The notes: generated from the sequence alone by a model not told the origin. Positions 1-8,199 are shown, numbered from the stretch's first letter. The stretch is 36,240 nt of DNA from Brevundimonas sp. UBA2388 (GCA_002343425.1 DDSO01000111.1:12525-48764); one strand, 5' to 3'. Program-made: numbers and translations.

Positions 1-558
1 GTCGTTCTGGATGGTCCCGGTCAGGGCCGCGTGCGGCACGCCCTGTTCCTCGGCCGCGACGACATAGAGGGCCAGGATCGGCAGGACGGCGCCGTTCATG
101 GTCATGGACACGGACATCTGGTCCAGCGGGATACCGTCGAACAGGGTCCGCATGTCGTAGATGCTGTCGATGGCCACACCGGCCATGCCGACGTCGCCTT
201 TCACCCGCGGATGGTCGCTGTCGTAGCCGCGGTGGGTGGCCAGATCGAAGGCGATCGACAGCCCCTTCTGCCCGGCGGCGAGGTTGCGGCGATAAAAGGC
301 GTTTGAGGCCTCGGCGGTCGAGAAGCCGGCGTACTGGCGGATGGTCCAGGGGTTGCCGGCATACATGGTCGGATAGGGGCCGCGGACATAGGGGGCGATG
401 CCGGGCAGGCCGTGGATGAAGTCGAGTCCCTCGACGGCGTCGGGGCCGTAGGCGGTCTGGACCGTCAGGCCCTCGGGCGTGTTCCAGACATCGCGGGCGG
501 GGCCGGCGCCGGTCGCGCCGAGGTCGAGGGTAATTTTGGTGAAGTCGGGCGCGCTCAT
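1..558 (-). CDS. mutB: Methylmalonyl-CoA mutase large subunit, N-terminal part (truncated by window edge)
   Basis: Catalytic, adenosylcobalamin-binding subunit of methylmalonyl-CoA mutase, which interconverts methylmalonyl-CoA and succinyl-CoA in propionate and branched-chain catabolism. Only the first 186 codons are inside the window. The protein starts [14 protein letters not shown] and contains the family signatures [50 protein letters not shown] and [18 protein letters not shown], which belong to the substrate-binding TIM barrel. The B12-binding C-terminal domain lies beyond the edge. The ATG at 558 overlaps the TGA of mutA in an ATGA, the usual mutA-mutB coupling. It appears to be ordinary chromosomal flank of the element to its right. 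Confidence 0.95.
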   Translation of the reverse strand, partial: MSAPDFTKITLDLGATGAGPARDVWNTPEGLTVQTAYGPDAVEGLDFIHGLPGIAPYVRGPYPTMYAGNPWTIRQYAGFSTAEASNAFYRRNLAAGQKGLSIAFDLATHRGYDSDHPRVKGDVGMAGVAIDSIYDMRTLFDGIPLDQMSVSMTMNGAVLPILALYVVAAEEQGVPHAALTGTIQND

Positions 559-1949
559 CGGCCGGCCTCCCAGGCTTGCGTCTCAAAGGGCGCGGCTAAC
601 CGGATGGGGGCCAGCGGGTCGCAGGCGTCGCCGCCCGTCTGCGCCGGTCGTGCGGGCTCGGCCTCGAAAGGCGCGGGCCGGGGATCGGGATCGACGAATT
701 TGGTCACGCCGACCAGCTGCGACGCGCCGCTCGCCAGCGCGGCCTCGCGCTCGGCGCGGGCGGCGGCGACGCGGTCCTGAATGTCGCCGGTGCGCAGGGC
801 GACGATCAGCCCGCCCTCGCCCTCGATGCGCTGGAACTCGGCCCAGCCGGCCTCGGCCAGATCGCGGGTGCGGGCGTCGAGGAACCACGATCCCGCCGCC
901 GGATCGTCGACCCGGCCGAGATGCGCCTCTTCCATCAGCACCGCCTGGGTATTGCGGGCCTGCCGCCGTGCAAAGGCGTCGGAGCGGCCATTGGCGCGCG
1001 ACAGGCCGTCCAGCACCACGGCGTCCGCCCCGCCGACCGCGCCGGCGTAGCCCGCCGCTGTCAGCCGCAGCAGGTTCGGCCAGGGATCGCGCGCAGACAG
1101 CATCCGCCGCGACGACCGCGCTTCGATGACGGCCGGCGTCTCCACACCGAACGCCTTCGCGAGCGAGCGCCACATCAGGCGCAGGGCCCGGATCTTGGCC
1201 AGGCCGTCGAAATATTCCTGGTCGAGGGAGACTCCGAGGACCGTCCCCTTGAGCGCCGCCTCGGCTGTCATGCCCGCCGCAATCGCCGCCTTGACCAGCG
1301 CCACGGCATTGGCCGCCGCGAAGCCCAGTTCCTGACCGATCGAGCCGCCCGCCTCGTGCACGACCCGGCCGTTGGCCATGAAGAAGGAGGCCTCGGGATA
1401 GGCGCCAGCGTGCCGCGCCGCCGTATTGGCGGCCAGCATCAGATGCTCGTCGATCAGGCGCGGCGCGGCGCCGGCTTCAGCGAAGGCCGACAGGGGATCC
1501 ATGTGGAACATCAACCGGGCGCGCGGCGACCCCTTGGCCGCCACGGCCAGCGCATTGGCCGCCTCGGGTCCGTCCAATCCGGCGTCGAGCCCGACCGCCG
1601 CCAGCTCAAGCGCCACGCCGTCCAGCGCGCGGGTCAATGGTTCGGAATCGGCCAGAATGGCGCCCTTCAGCAGAACCGAGGCCGCGCCGCCTTCGAGATC
1701 CGCCAATACGGCGGCGTTGACGGCTGCGGCGTCATCGCCCTCGACGAGCGTCCGCACATCCCACGCGCGGCCCTCGGCGTCGGACGGACGGGGCGCCGAC
1801 AACGGCTGGCCTCCGGTCGCCGCCGCATAAAGCGGCCGCACAGCAAGGCCGTCGGCGTCCAGATGCACCAGGCTTTCAAGCGGTCGGTCCTTCAGCGCCT
1901 TTTCGGCCAGGACGCGCCAGTCTGCGGGGGACGGGATCGGAAAAGTCAT
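555..1949 (-). CDS. mutA: Methylmalonyl-CoA mutase small subunit
   Basis: Non-catalytic partner subunit of the heterodimeric B12-dependent mutase. The 464-aa protein begins [20 protein letters not shown] and carries the MCM-barrel segments [55 protein letters not shown], and [20 protein letters not shown] in that order. This is the expected layout for a small subunit that keeps the barrel fold. Some small subunits carry a degenerate cobalamin domain; here the C terminus is short, ending just after a proline-rich tail. It is the first gene of a mutA-mutB unit, with its stop overlapping the mutB start by 4 nt. It diverges from the glutathione S-transferase gene; about 130 bp lie between the two starts and no regulator site was recognised there. 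Confidence 0.93.
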   Translation of the reverse strand: MTFPIPSPADWRVLAEKALKDRPLESLVHLDADGLAVRPLYAAATGGQPLSAPRPSDAEGRAWDVRTLVEGDDAAAVNAAVLADLEGGAASVLLKGAILADSEPLTRALDGVALELAAVGLDAGLDGPEAANALAVAAKGSPRARLMFHMDPLSAFAEAGAAPRLIDEHLMLAANTAARHAGAYPEASFFMANGRVVHEAGGSIGQELGFAAANAVALVKAAIAAGMTAEAALKGTVLGVSLDQEYFDGLAKIRALRLMWRSLAKAFGVETPAVIEARSSRRMLSARDPWPNLLRLTAAGYAGAVGGADAVVLDGLSRANGRSDAFARRQARNTQAVLMEEAHLGRVDDPAAGSWFLDARTRDLAEAGWAEFQRIEGEGGLIVALRTGDIQDRVAAARAEREAALASGASQLVGVTKFVDPDPRPAPFEAEPARPAQTGGDACDPLAPIRLAAPFETQAWEAGR

Positions 1950-2080
1950 GCGTCTCCATTGCCCGCGCGAGGGCCTCGGGTCCAGTCAGGACGGAACGGA
2001 TCGGCGAATACGCCACTATGTCGGTTGCGGATGAGATCGGCCCGCCTACATCCATCCGGAACGCAGCAGGAGCCCGCCTC

Positions 2081-2782
2081 ATGGCCGACCTTTCCGTCTT
2101 TCCGATCACCCAGCGCTGGCCGGCCCAGCACCCCGACCGCCTGCAGCTCTATTCGATGAACACGCCCAACGGGGTGAAGGTCTCCATCATGCTTGAGGAG
2201 ATCGGCCTGCCGTATGAGGGCCATTTCATCGACATCGGGAAAAACGAGACCTGGACGCCCGAATTCCTGTCGCTCAACCCGAACGGCAAGATCCCCGCCA
2301 TCCTCGACCCCGACGGGCCGGGTGGACAGCCGCTGACCCTGTTCGAGTCGGGCGCGATACTGGTCTATCTGGCCGAGAAGACCGGCCAGCTGATCCCCGC
2401 CGATCCAGCCGCCCGCTACGAAACCCTGCAGTGGGTCATGTTCCAGATGGCCGCCGTCGGCCCGATGTTCGGCCAGCTCGGCTTCTTCCATAAATTCGCG
2501 GGCCGGGCGTTCGAGGACAAGCGCCCGTTGGAGCGCTACGTCACGGAATCGAAACGGCTTCTGGGCGTGCTGGAAGCCCGCCTGGATGGCCGCGACTGGA
2601 TCATGGGCGACTATTCGATCGCCGACGTCGCGACCCTGGGCTGGGTGCGCAACCTGATCGGCTTCTACGAGGCGCGTGATCTGGTGGAGTTCGACAGCCT
2701 GAAAAATGTCCCTGCTTGGCTGGAGCGCGGTCTGGCGCGGCCGGCGGTTCAGCGCGGGCTGGAGCTTCCGCCGCGGCCCTGA
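2081..2782 (+). CDS. Glutathione S-transferase, YfcG/Nu-class-like
   Basis: Predicted cytosolic glutathione-dependent transferase or disulfide-bond oxidoreductase. The thioredoxin-like N-terminal half contains LYSMNTPNGVKVSIMLEE (about residues 24-41), whose N-T-P-N-G-x-K pattern marks the YfcG/Ure2p-like group, then the cis-proline region NPNGKIPAI and the ESGAIL motif for the glutathione gamma-glutamyl group. The all-alpha C-terminal half includes the GDYSIADVATLGWV N-capping box. At 233 aa the length is typical. The start at 2081 is chosen over an in-frame ATG at 2018 because AGGAG at 2068-2072 sits 8 nt before it and MADLSVFPI matches family N termini. The gene ends in a hairpin shared with the convergent gene at 2793. 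The substrate cannot be told from sequence. Confidence 0.88.
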   Translation: MADLSVFPITQRWPAQHPDRLQLYSMNTPNGVKVSIMLEEIGLPYEGHFIDIGKNETWTPEFLSLNPNGKIPAILDPDGPGGQPLTLFESGAILVYLAEKTGQLIPADPAARYETLQWVMFQMAAVGPMFGQLGFFHKFAGRAFEDKRPLERYVTESKRLLGVLEARLDGRDWIMGDYSIADVATLGWVRNLIGFYEARDLVEFDSLKNVPAWLERGLARPAVQRGLELPPRP

Positions 2783-2796
2783 GCCGACGGGCTCAG
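2779..2796. terminator. Inverted repeat joining two convergent stop codons
   Basis: CTGAGCC (2779-2785) and GGCTCAG (2790-2796) form a perfect 7-bp stem with a 4-nt loop. The TGA of the transferase gene (2780-2782) and the TGA of the opposite-strand gene (2795-2793) both lie in the stem. It probably acts as a compact bidirectional terminator, although there is no clear T-tract on either side. Confidence 0.5.
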
Positions 2797-3035
2797 CGAG
2801 GGTCGAACGACTTGTGCTCACCGACCGGCGCGACGAACAGCCGGTCGCAGCGTTGAGCCTCGTCAGTCAGCAGGATGACCTCAAAGTCGTCGCCCGACGC
2901 GGCCCGCACCTGTTCGGCGAGGGCGTCGAACGCCGCCTCGTGGCCGGGGCGTCGAAAGAGCACGACCCCATCCCTGGCGTCCACGACGCCATAGGCCGGA
3001 GACCCTTCGAGAAGGGATTCGAAATCGAGAGCCAT
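2793..3035 (-). CDS. Small conserved-looking protein of unknown function (80 aa)
   Basis: I do not recognise a family. The protein from the ATG at 3035 reads MALDFESLLEGSPAYGVVDA and later has FRRPGHEAAFDALAEQVR and DFEVILLTDEAQRCDRLFVA. It has balanced composition, predicted alternating strands and helices, and no signal peptide or membrane segment. The open frame continues upstream to 3203, but that part runs through the tRNA fragment, so the start at 3035 is preferred although its ribosome site is weak (AGGG about 11 nt upstream). It is convergent with the transferase gene, sharing its terminator hairpin. It is likely the last chromosomal gene before the integrated element. Confidence 0.6.
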   Translation of the reverse strand: MALDFESLLEGSPAYGVVDARDGVVLFRRPGHEAAFDALAEQVRAASGDDFEVILLTDEAQRCDRLFVAPVGEHKSFDPR

Positions 3036-3116
3036 GGATGGGGAAGCCCTGAACGACGCAAAGGTTTCCCTCGGTGCGCCGAAGTCCGTGGCCTGGATTG
3101 TCGGGGGAGAAAGGAA

Positions 3117-3161
3117 TGGTGGACGCGACAGGGATTGAACCTGTGACCCCCTCGATGTCAA
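3117..3161 (-). other. tRNA-Val(GAC) 3' fragment: putative attachment site of the integrated element
   Basis: On the minus strand this reads from an anticodon loop TTGACAT (GAC, Val) through a half anticodon stem, a variable region, a complete T arm (ACAGG-TTCAATC-CCTGT), the 3' acceptor strand CGCGTCC, discriminator A and CCA. Sequence on the 5' side (towards 3162 and beyond) does not supply the matching D arm or a GGACGCG acceptor strand, so only the 3' half of a tRNA is present. A P4-type integrase starts 190 bp away. Such integrases recombine within the 3' half of tRNA genes and leave a copy of it at the far end of the island. ACCCCC (3146-3151) and GGGGGT (3165-3170) form a dyad around the anticodon-loop segment, as expected for a crossover core. 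The orientation predicts the intact tRNA-Val to the right. Confidence 0.75.
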
Positions 3162-3353
3162 TGTGGGGGTGATTGATTTCCACAGGTCGCGACGTGTTTC
3201 CACGCGCCCACGTTATATGCGGTTTTTATGTAAAAAATGATCAAATAGGGCCGACGTAAGGATCTTTCGGTGTCGGTGAGTTTCGCCCGTCGTGGTATCT
3301 AGACGGTATCGGGAGTCGGTCACTTCGCCGGTCCCATCGTTCCAGGATCACAA

Positions 3354-4622
3354 ATGCAGAGTCGAAAGGCGCGCATCACCAAGCGCACGGTCGATGCGAC
3401 CCTAGTTCCGGCCGCGGGGGAAAGCCGCCTTTGGGATACCGACCTCAAGGGCTTTTTCCTGCGGGTCTATCCGACTGGCCGTCGTGTCTACGCGCTCAAG
3501 TACCGCCTCGGCCCATTGCAGCGGATCTACACCCTGGGCGTCCATGGCTCGCCGTTCACGCCCGAGTCGGCGCGGGATGCTGCAGAGATCGCCCTTCGGA
3601 GGGTTGCGGCGGGTGAAGATCCGGCGACAGAGAAGAAGGCGGCGCGTGAAGCCCTCACCGTCTCGGCCCTGATCGACCGCTACCTGGAAGATGGACCGGC
3701 GACGAAGCCCGGCAAGCGCGCGAGCACCTGGGAAAACGACGGCTCGAACCTCAAGCGACATATTCGACCCCTGTTGGGCCGTAAGGTCGCCAACACGATC
3801 ACCAAGGCGGAAGCTGCCAAGGCCATTCGCGACATCACGGTCGGAAAGACCGCCGTCGATGAGAAGAGCGAGAAGAAGCGCGGTCGGGCTATTGTCACGG
3901 GCGGCGCCGGGGTTGCGCGCCGGACTCTGACCACGACGGCAGCGATGTTCGCGTGGGGTATGGAGCATGGGCTGGTGACAGCCAATCCATTCACCTCGGT
4001 CAAACTGTCGGCCGCGCCGGTGCGCGAACGTTTCCTCAGCAGCGAGGAGGCCGGCCGGTTGCTTGACGGACTCAACGACACGGAAGCGGCCGGGGAGGTC
4101 AATCCGGCCTTCTGCGACGCTATCCGTCTGCTCCTCCTTACCGGGGCGAGGAAGACTGAAATCCTCGGCTTGCGATGGGCTGAGGTAGATATCGAGCGCA
4201 GGCTACTGGTGTTGCCGCCCGAGCGTACGAAGGCCGGGGGGCAGAACGGTGAGCGACGCATCACCCTTTCCCCGCCGGCGCTCGAAATCCTCGCCAAGCG
4301 TCGCCCGGCCAAGGCTGCTCAGTTCGTGTTCCCCGCTACCCGTGGTGACGGTCATATAGTCGGGGTTCGCCGCGCCTTCGCCAGGGCATGTGGTCGGGCT
4401 GGCCTCGAGGGCGTTCGGATCCACGATCTGCGACATAGCTTCGCCAGTTTTGCTGTGGCCGACGGCGCCAGTCTGTTCCTGGTCGGGAAACTGCTCGGCC
4501 ACGCCAGCGCGCGGACCGCAGAGCGGTACGCCCACTTGAGCGGAGATCCACTGCAGGATGCCGCGGCGGTTATCGGCCAGAAGTTGATGCCAGTCGATGA
4601 GCGGCCCAGCGGAATGTCGTGA
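3354..4622 (+). CDS. int: P4-type tyrosine integrase
   Basis: Site-specific recombinase that integrates and excises the element at a tRNA gene. The 422-aa protein has an N-terminal arm-binding domain of the DUF4102 type (about 1-95, LWDTDLKGFFLRVYPTGRR), a SAM-like core-binding domain (about 100-220) and a C-terminal catalytic domain. The catalytic residues visible are R266 (TGARKTEIL), K293 (RTKAGG), H357 and R360 (HDLRHSFAS), H383 (LGHAS) and the nucleophile Y392 (AERYAHL), so it should be active. Length and domain order are normal for the family. It reads away from the tRNA-Val fragment and is followed by a GC-rich hairpin. The 190-bp leader is AT-richer than its surroundings and probably holds the arm sites and promoter. 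Confidence 0.95.
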   Translation: MQSRKARITKRTVDATLVPAAGESRLWDTDLKGFFLRVYPTGRRVYALKYRLGPLQRIYTLGVHGSPFTPESARDAAEIALRRVAAGEDPATEKKAAREALTVSALIDRYLEDGPATKPGKRASTWENDGSNLKRHIRPLLGRKVANTITKAEAAKAIRDITVGKTAVDEKSEKKRGRAIVTGGAGVARRTLTTTAAMFAWGMEHGLVTANPFTSVKLSAAPVRERFLSSEEAGRLLDGLNDTEAAGEVNPAFCDAIRLLLLTGARKTEILGLRWAEVDIERRLLVLPPERTKAGGQNGERRITLSPPALEILAKRRPAKAAQFVFPATRGDGHIVGVRRAFARACGRAGLEGVRIHDLRHSFASFAVADGASLFLVGKLLGHASARTAERYAHLSGDPLQDAAAVIGQKLMPVDERPSGMS

Positions 4623-4629
4623 CGCTTAT

Positions 4630-4649
4630 GCCGGGGGCCTGACCCCGGC
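4630..4649 (+). terminator. GC-rich hairpin after the integrase
   Basis: GCCGGGG (4630-4636) and CCCCGGC (4643-4649) form a perfect 7-bp stem with a 6-nt loop, 7 nt after the integrase stop. There is no T-run, so it is a probable but weak intrinsic terminator. Confidence 0.45.
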
Positions 4650-4826
4650 CCCTCATGTTTACCGGGGCGGCCCCATATGGCGCGGCAGTGAGAGCAGCCC
4701 CGGTTTTACCCGCGCGATCCAGAATGAACTCGGCGAACAGCATTATCCGGTGCGGATCGGGCGTGTATGATGACCCTCATCACAGCGGTGTGGTTGTCAT
4801 CCGTTGTCTTAATAGGGGGACCCGAG

Positions 4827-5546
4827 ATGAAGACGCCGACAGCAGATCCGAGCGGGCAGCACGCTGATGAGTTGAAGGCACAAATCGATGCCGCCATCGA
4901 GAAGGATGACATTGACGAGGTCGTAAATCTCTCCATTCACGCGATCTGGGTTACCGCGCTTGCTATCTGTCGAGAGGCGGGAATTCCGGCACCTCGCCTA
5001 GTCGGCCTATCGCAACTGCGCCGTTTTCTCGCCTTTCGGGACGCCTGCGACGCGCACCTCGAAACGGCTGCCGATCACAGGGTCTCCTTTGCGCGAGAAG
5101 CATTTGAGGCCCTTGCGATGGTGGAGGCCCAGTTGCGAGTCTCCAGTCCAACCCTGGGCGGAACAAAGGCGGGAGATGCGGCGCGTCTTCTGTTGCTGGG
5201 AAAGCGGCTTGGTCATTCCGACGTCATGCTTGCGATGGTCACCTCCGGCATCTGGAAGGACTATGGAGAAGCACTTCTCAGCATCCACAATATGGGGACT
5301 CACCGTCGCGGCTTCGTGCCCGAATGGGAAAAAGCCTTTCTGCCGGTCGCCGTGGAGTATTGTTCCGGAAAGGCGAAGGTTCCTTTGGCAAGACTACGAC
5401 GCCACGCCGAGAAGTGGGATGCGCGGGAGCGCGAAGCCGGTAGAGATCACGGTCTTCCCAAAACTGAAACGGGTATCGATGCTGGGCTCAAGCGTATGGA
5501 GTCGACCGGCAGGTTGATAATACCTGGCAGGCAGAAGGGTAACTGA
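4827..5546 (+). CDS. Unrecognised element-borne protein (239 aa)
   Basis: No family recognised. The ATG at 4827 is preferred over an upstream in-frame ATG at 4767 because AGGGGGA at 4814-4820 lies 6 nt before it. The protein is mostly predicted helical: an acidic N-terminal segment (DELKAQIDAAIEKDDIDEVV), a hydrophobic helix (HAIWVTALAICREAGIPAP), a central region rich in Ala and Leu (ARLLLLGKRLGHSDVMLAMV), a TSGIWKDYGEALLSIHNMG stretch, and a basic tail (RLRRHAEKWDAREREAGRD). No signal peptide or membrane span is convincing. It lies between integrase and excisionase-like gene on the same strand, a position often held by regulatory or accessory cargo. Confidence 0.65.
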   Translation: MKTPTADPSGQHADELKAQIDAAIEKDDIDEVVNLSIHAIWVTALAICREAGIPAPRLVGLSQLRRFLAFRDACDAHLETAADHRVSFAREAFEALAMVEAQLRVSSPTLGGTKAGDAARLLLLGKRLGHSDVMLAMVTSGIWKDYGEALLSIHNMGTHRRGFVPEWEKAFLPVAVEYCSGKAKVPLARLRRHAEKWDAREREAGRDHGLPKTETGIDAGLKRMESTGRLIIPGRQKGN

Positions 5547-5588
5547 AGGCTTCCGTCACCAAGGCAAGGCTTGAGGGTCTTTTTCTTT

Positions 5589-5612
5589 CTCAGAAGGGTG
5601 CTCAGAAGGGCA
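5589..5612. repeat. 12-bp tandem repeat upstream of the excisionase-like gene
   Basis: CTCAGAAGGGTG is followed directly by CTCAGAAGGGCA; a third related copy of the core CAGAAGGGTAAC lies upstream at about 5533-5544. The repeats sit 50-130 bp before the AlpA-like start codon and could be its operator or binding sites. Function is inferred from position only. Confidence 0.4.
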
Positions 5613-5661
5613 ACGAGACGCCACCGGAATTCTCTGGTGGTCTCTCGGGATCTCATCGAAG

Positions 5662-5856
5662 TTGGACACTCTACTCTCAACCACTGACGTCGCCCGTCGC
5701 TTAGGCGTGGCCGAAGTCACCCTTCGCAAATGGCGAGTTCACGGCGCCGGTCCCCGGTTCATCCGCTGCGGCGCCAATGTCAGGTATCGCGAAGTTGACC
5801 TCGAAAGCTGGGTGACTTTGCGCACCGTCGGCAGCACGAGCGAGGCGGTCCGATGA
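5662..5856 (+). CDS. AlpA/excisionase-like helix-turn-helix protein (64 aa)
   Basis: Small DNA-binding protein of the MerR-like excisionase/AlpA type. Residues 6-27 (STTDVARRLGVAEVTLRKWR) form the helix-turn-helix, followed by the wing with the family pattern GPRFIRCGANVRYREVDLESWV. Such proteins act as recombination directionality factors or regulators of integrase in P4-like elements. The open frame gives a TTG start at 5662 with no strong ribosome site, so the exact start is uncertain. Its stop overlaps the next gene's ATG by 4 nt (ATGA), so the two are probably cotranslated. Tandem repeats lie just upstream. Confidence 0.8.
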   Translation: MDTLLSTTDVARRLGVAEVTLRKWRVHGAGPRFIRCGANVRYREVDLESWVTLRTVGSTSEAVR

Positions 5857-6197
5857 CCCGTCGGACTGGCAAACCGGCCGCGGGCCGTTCACCGGCTGAC
5901 CTCGAAGCCACCCTCAACGGATGCTGGGTCGTCCTCATCCTGGACCCCGACTGGGAGGACACCTCGCCTTGGCCCGTGATGGCCGACGAGATCGGCGAGG
6001 CAGTCGCAAGGGCTGTCGAGGACTGGAAGGCGTGGCTGACCGATCCCGATGATCCAAATCCCGCGCCACTCCCGAAGCCCCATGTCGTGAAGGTCTATCG
6101 CAAAAGTTGGGTCACCCAAATCGAGTGGGGCGAGCGCTATCCCGTAGGGCTGGGCACCTTCGACATGACCATGTTGTCGAACCACAGCCGGCCATAG
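5853..6197 (+). CDS. Unrecognised element-borne protein (114 aa)
   Basis: No family recognised. The start codon overlaps the stop of the excisionase-like gene (ATGA). After a basic N terminus (MTRRTGKPAAGRSPADLEAT) the protein has a hydrophobic strand, CWVVLILDPDWED, then an acidic and proline-rich middle (WKAWLTDPDDPNPAPLPKPH) and a C-terminal part with VVKVYRKSWVTQIEWGERYP. It is soluble in appearance. The tight coupling to the excisionase-like gene suggests a role in element maintenance or regulation, but this is only positional. Confidence 0.6.
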   Translation: MTRRTGKPAAGRSPADLEATLNGCWVVLILDPDWEDTSPWPVMADEIGEAVARAVEDWKAWLTDPDDPNPAPLPKPHVVKVYRKSWVTQIEWGERYPVGLGTFDMTMLSNHSRP

Positions 6198-6238
6198 GTG
6201 CCGCCAGTAATCCCTTGGCGCGGTTCGGCAGTGACGTC

Positions 6239-6259
6239 GCCGGCCCGCTGAGGGCCGGC
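6239..6259 (+). terminator. Perfect 8-bp hairpin between element genes
   Basis: GCCGGCCC (6239-6246), loop gctga, GGGCCGGC (6252-6259). It lies 42 nt after the preceding stop and 61 nt before the next start. It has no T-tract. A terminator or transcript-stabilising hairpin is plausible. Confidence 0.4.
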
Positions 6260-6320
6260 CACGCCCGTCCAAACTCGACCCATCCAAAATCGGCTGCTTC
6301 GTGCGGCCAGGAGACCCCCT

Positions 6321-7454
6321 ATGTCGAACTACAATACATCCCGCGAACCGATGACGATGGGCGAGTTTATCGCCCTCGCCTTGTCTAACGGTTGGACGCT
6401 GTCCGCCAAGGACGCCGACCAGAACGTCGACGAGATCAACCTGGTCGATGCCCGCGGCCGGATGATCGTCGCGTTTCCTCAGCCGACGATCCACGGCCAT
6501 CACATCGGCTTTATCGGCAGCGTCTACGGCCTGTGTGAGGTGCTGGAGGAAGGCACGATCGATCAGAAGATCCTAGAGGGTCTGGCCCCTGGTGCCACGG
6601 CTGTCGGCGCGGTCGAGACACTGGCCTCCTGCGTTCAGGAACCGAATGACACTGAGGAGATACCCAGGACTCTTACGGAACTCGGCGGCGGGGAGATATG
6701 GCCGGTGTTTACGAACATCGACCATCGGTGGAACCTCTGGAAGCCGTCGGACGCGGAGAGAGCGCACTTCTGCGCGACCCGCGAGACGGTCGAGTGGCTG
6801 TGTTCCCAACGCGACGGCGAAACGGACCCACGGATAGCCAAGGCGTATGACGGATTGGCCAGGAAAGCCCTGGCGGTGCACCGCGAGGCGGCCGAGCCGC
6901 CGCTGACCCAAGTCGAAACAGACATGGCGTGGAGCGTGTTTTTTTATGACGCCGACCACGTTTCACAAAGCGACATCGTAGATGAGTGGATGTTAACTGA
7001 GGGCCGAGCGGGAGCCCGCTCGGCGATCGACGACTTCGCGGATAGGCTAGACGAAGTCGACCGCTTCACCGAGGGCGTTACCGTCTCTACCCATCCCGTC
7101 GCCGTTGTGACGGGGCGTCGCGATCACGGCTGCTACCCCAACTTCGCCTTCGCGGTGAAAGAACCGTCGCTCGCGGTTTGGCTGGACGCAAACCGAGCCG
7201 CGCTCCCCGAGCCCCCTTATGTCGCGCGGATCAGCATCAGGGAGTGCGTGGAGGAGTCGGAAATCGTGTGTGACTCCTCCATCGAGGTCGCGCCGCTCGT
7301 CATCACTATGGCTGACACGCTGGCGGACGAGTTCCGCACACAGTTTCCCCATCTCATCGCGACGTTCGTTCCGTTCGGCGGGGCAACCGCGGCAGGCGAT
7401 AAAAGCCCAATAGCTAACGACCGGATCGAGCGCCCGGAGGCCAAGAATGGTTGA
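6321..7454 (+). CDS. Unrecognised element-borne protein (377 aa)
   Basis: No family recognised. The ATG at 6321 is preceded by AGGAG about 8 nt upstream. The N-terminal part (residues 1-90) has an alternating strand-helix pattern, with NEINLVDARGRMIVAFPQP-like hydrophobic strands and IGFIGSVYGLCEVLEEG; the middle has EIWPVFTNIDHRWNLWKPSD and a tryptophan-rich stretch (ETVEWLCSQRDGE); a C-terminal region (PVAVVTGRRDHGCYPNFAFAV, SLAVWLDANRAALP) is followed by a long acidic strand-rich tail. No signal peptide, membrane span or catalytic motif is evident. The gene overlaps the MucR-like gene by 8 nt, which suggests a shared transcript. Confidence 0.65.
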   Translation: MSNYNTSREPMTMGEFIALALSNGWTLSAKDADQNVDEINLVDARGRMIVAFPQPTIHGHHIGFIGSVYGLCEVLEEGTIDQKILEGLAPGATAVGAVETLASCVQEPNDTEEIPRTLTELGGGEIWPVFTNIDHRWNLWKPSDAERAHFCATRETVEWLCSQRDGETDPRIAKAYDGLARKALAVHREAAEPPLTQVETDMAWSVFFYDADHVSQSDIVDEWMLTEGRAGARSAIDDFADRLDEVDRFTEGVTVSTHPVAVVTGRRDHGCYPNFAFAVKEPSLAVWLDANRAALPEPPYVARISIRECVEESEIVCDSSIEVAPLVITMADTLADEFRTQFPHLIATFVPFGGATAAGDKSPIANDRIERPEAKNG

Positions 7455-8199
7455 CTCGCTTGTCCCGGTAGAGCGCGTCACGCTCGACAAAATCATCACC
7501 GCCGCGCCCGCAGAGGGTTTTTCCATCATCGACCCCAGCAGCCCCTTGGCTGCGCCGGCACATACGGAGTGTGAGATGCCAACGACCGAAGCACAGCCGG
7601 AGACGACGTGGACCCCAACGGACCAACGCGCATGGGACGGGACTATCGCACTCGTCGGCGCCCTGCTCTCGAATACCAGTGCACAGTTGAGCGGCGAAGA
7701 CCTGCAGAGCCGAATTCAGGACACCTTCGCCACGCTGCTGAGCCTGGGTCATCCTTCCGCCGATCCGCGGCCTGAGGGCCCGTCGGTCTCCTCTCTCACC
7801 TGGAGAGAGATCGAAAATTCAATCGGCACCGACGCCATTATCAGTTTCGAAGACGGTCGCCCCTATAAGAACCTGAAGCGTCATCTCCACACTCGCGGAA
7901 TGACTCCGGATCAGTATCGCGCAAAATGGCGGCTGCCGGCGGATTATCCAATGATTCATCCCGGTTATCGCGCTCTTCGCTCCGAGATGGCCAAGGCGCA
8001 GGGATTGGGGATCAAGAGACGAAAGGCCAAGGGTGAAAACGCGGCGGACACAGAACTCCCCTCCTGCCCCGTTCCCGCCCTGAGCTCGAATGAAGACTGC
8101 CCACTTGCGACAGTCATGACTGATGCGCTGGCAGTGGCGCAGCCTGTCCGGTTCTTGGAATCCGACACCCGCCATCCAGGCGCCGGAGACCAGTTGTGA
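7447..8199 (+). CDS. MucR/Ros-family-like transcription regulator with long extensions
   Basis: Predicted DNA-binding regulator. Residues 128-192 match the MucR/Ros core: GTDAIISFEDGRPYKNLKRH, then GMTPDQYRAKWRLPADYPMI and a basic end GLGIKRRK. The N-terminal helix region (DGTIALVGALLSNTSAQLS) resembles the MucR dimerisation part. The two zinc-ligand cysteines of classical Ros (VCLEC) are replaced by S133 and D136, while H146 remains; cysteine-poor variants are known in the family. At 250 aa it is much longer than the usual ~140-150 aa because of both an N-terminal and a C-terminal extension. GGAGG 6 nt before the ATG at 7447 and an 8-nt overlap with the preceding gene favour this start; an in-frame ATG at 7576 with GGAG is an alternative giving 207 aa. 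Confidence 0.75.
   Translation: MVDSLVPVERVTLDKIITAAPAEGFSIIDPSSPLAAPAHTECEMPTTEAQPETTWTPTDQRAWDGTIALVGALLSNTSAQLSGEDLQSRIQDTFATLLSLGHPSADPRPEGPSVSSLTWREIENSIGTDAIISFEDGRPYKNLKRHLHTRGMTPDQYRAKWRLPADYPMIHPGYRALRSEMAKAQGLGIKRRKAKGENAADTELPSCPVPALSSNEDCPLATVMTDALAVAQPVRFLESDTRHPGAGDQL

Noticed and set aside
555..1949. 412-aa plus-strand frame opposite mutA (921-2159)
   Set aside because: Antisense to mutA, whose motifs are unambiguous; the opposite frame is Arg/Gly/His-rich shadow sequence.
2881..3203. Upstream extensions of the 80-aa gene through the tRNA fragment
   Set aside because: The extended part is translated tRNA and att sequence, so the internal ATG at 3035 is the sensible start.
5589..5612. 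CRISPR array
   Set aside because: Only two short adjacent copies without spacers; no CRISPR array or cas gene is present in the window.
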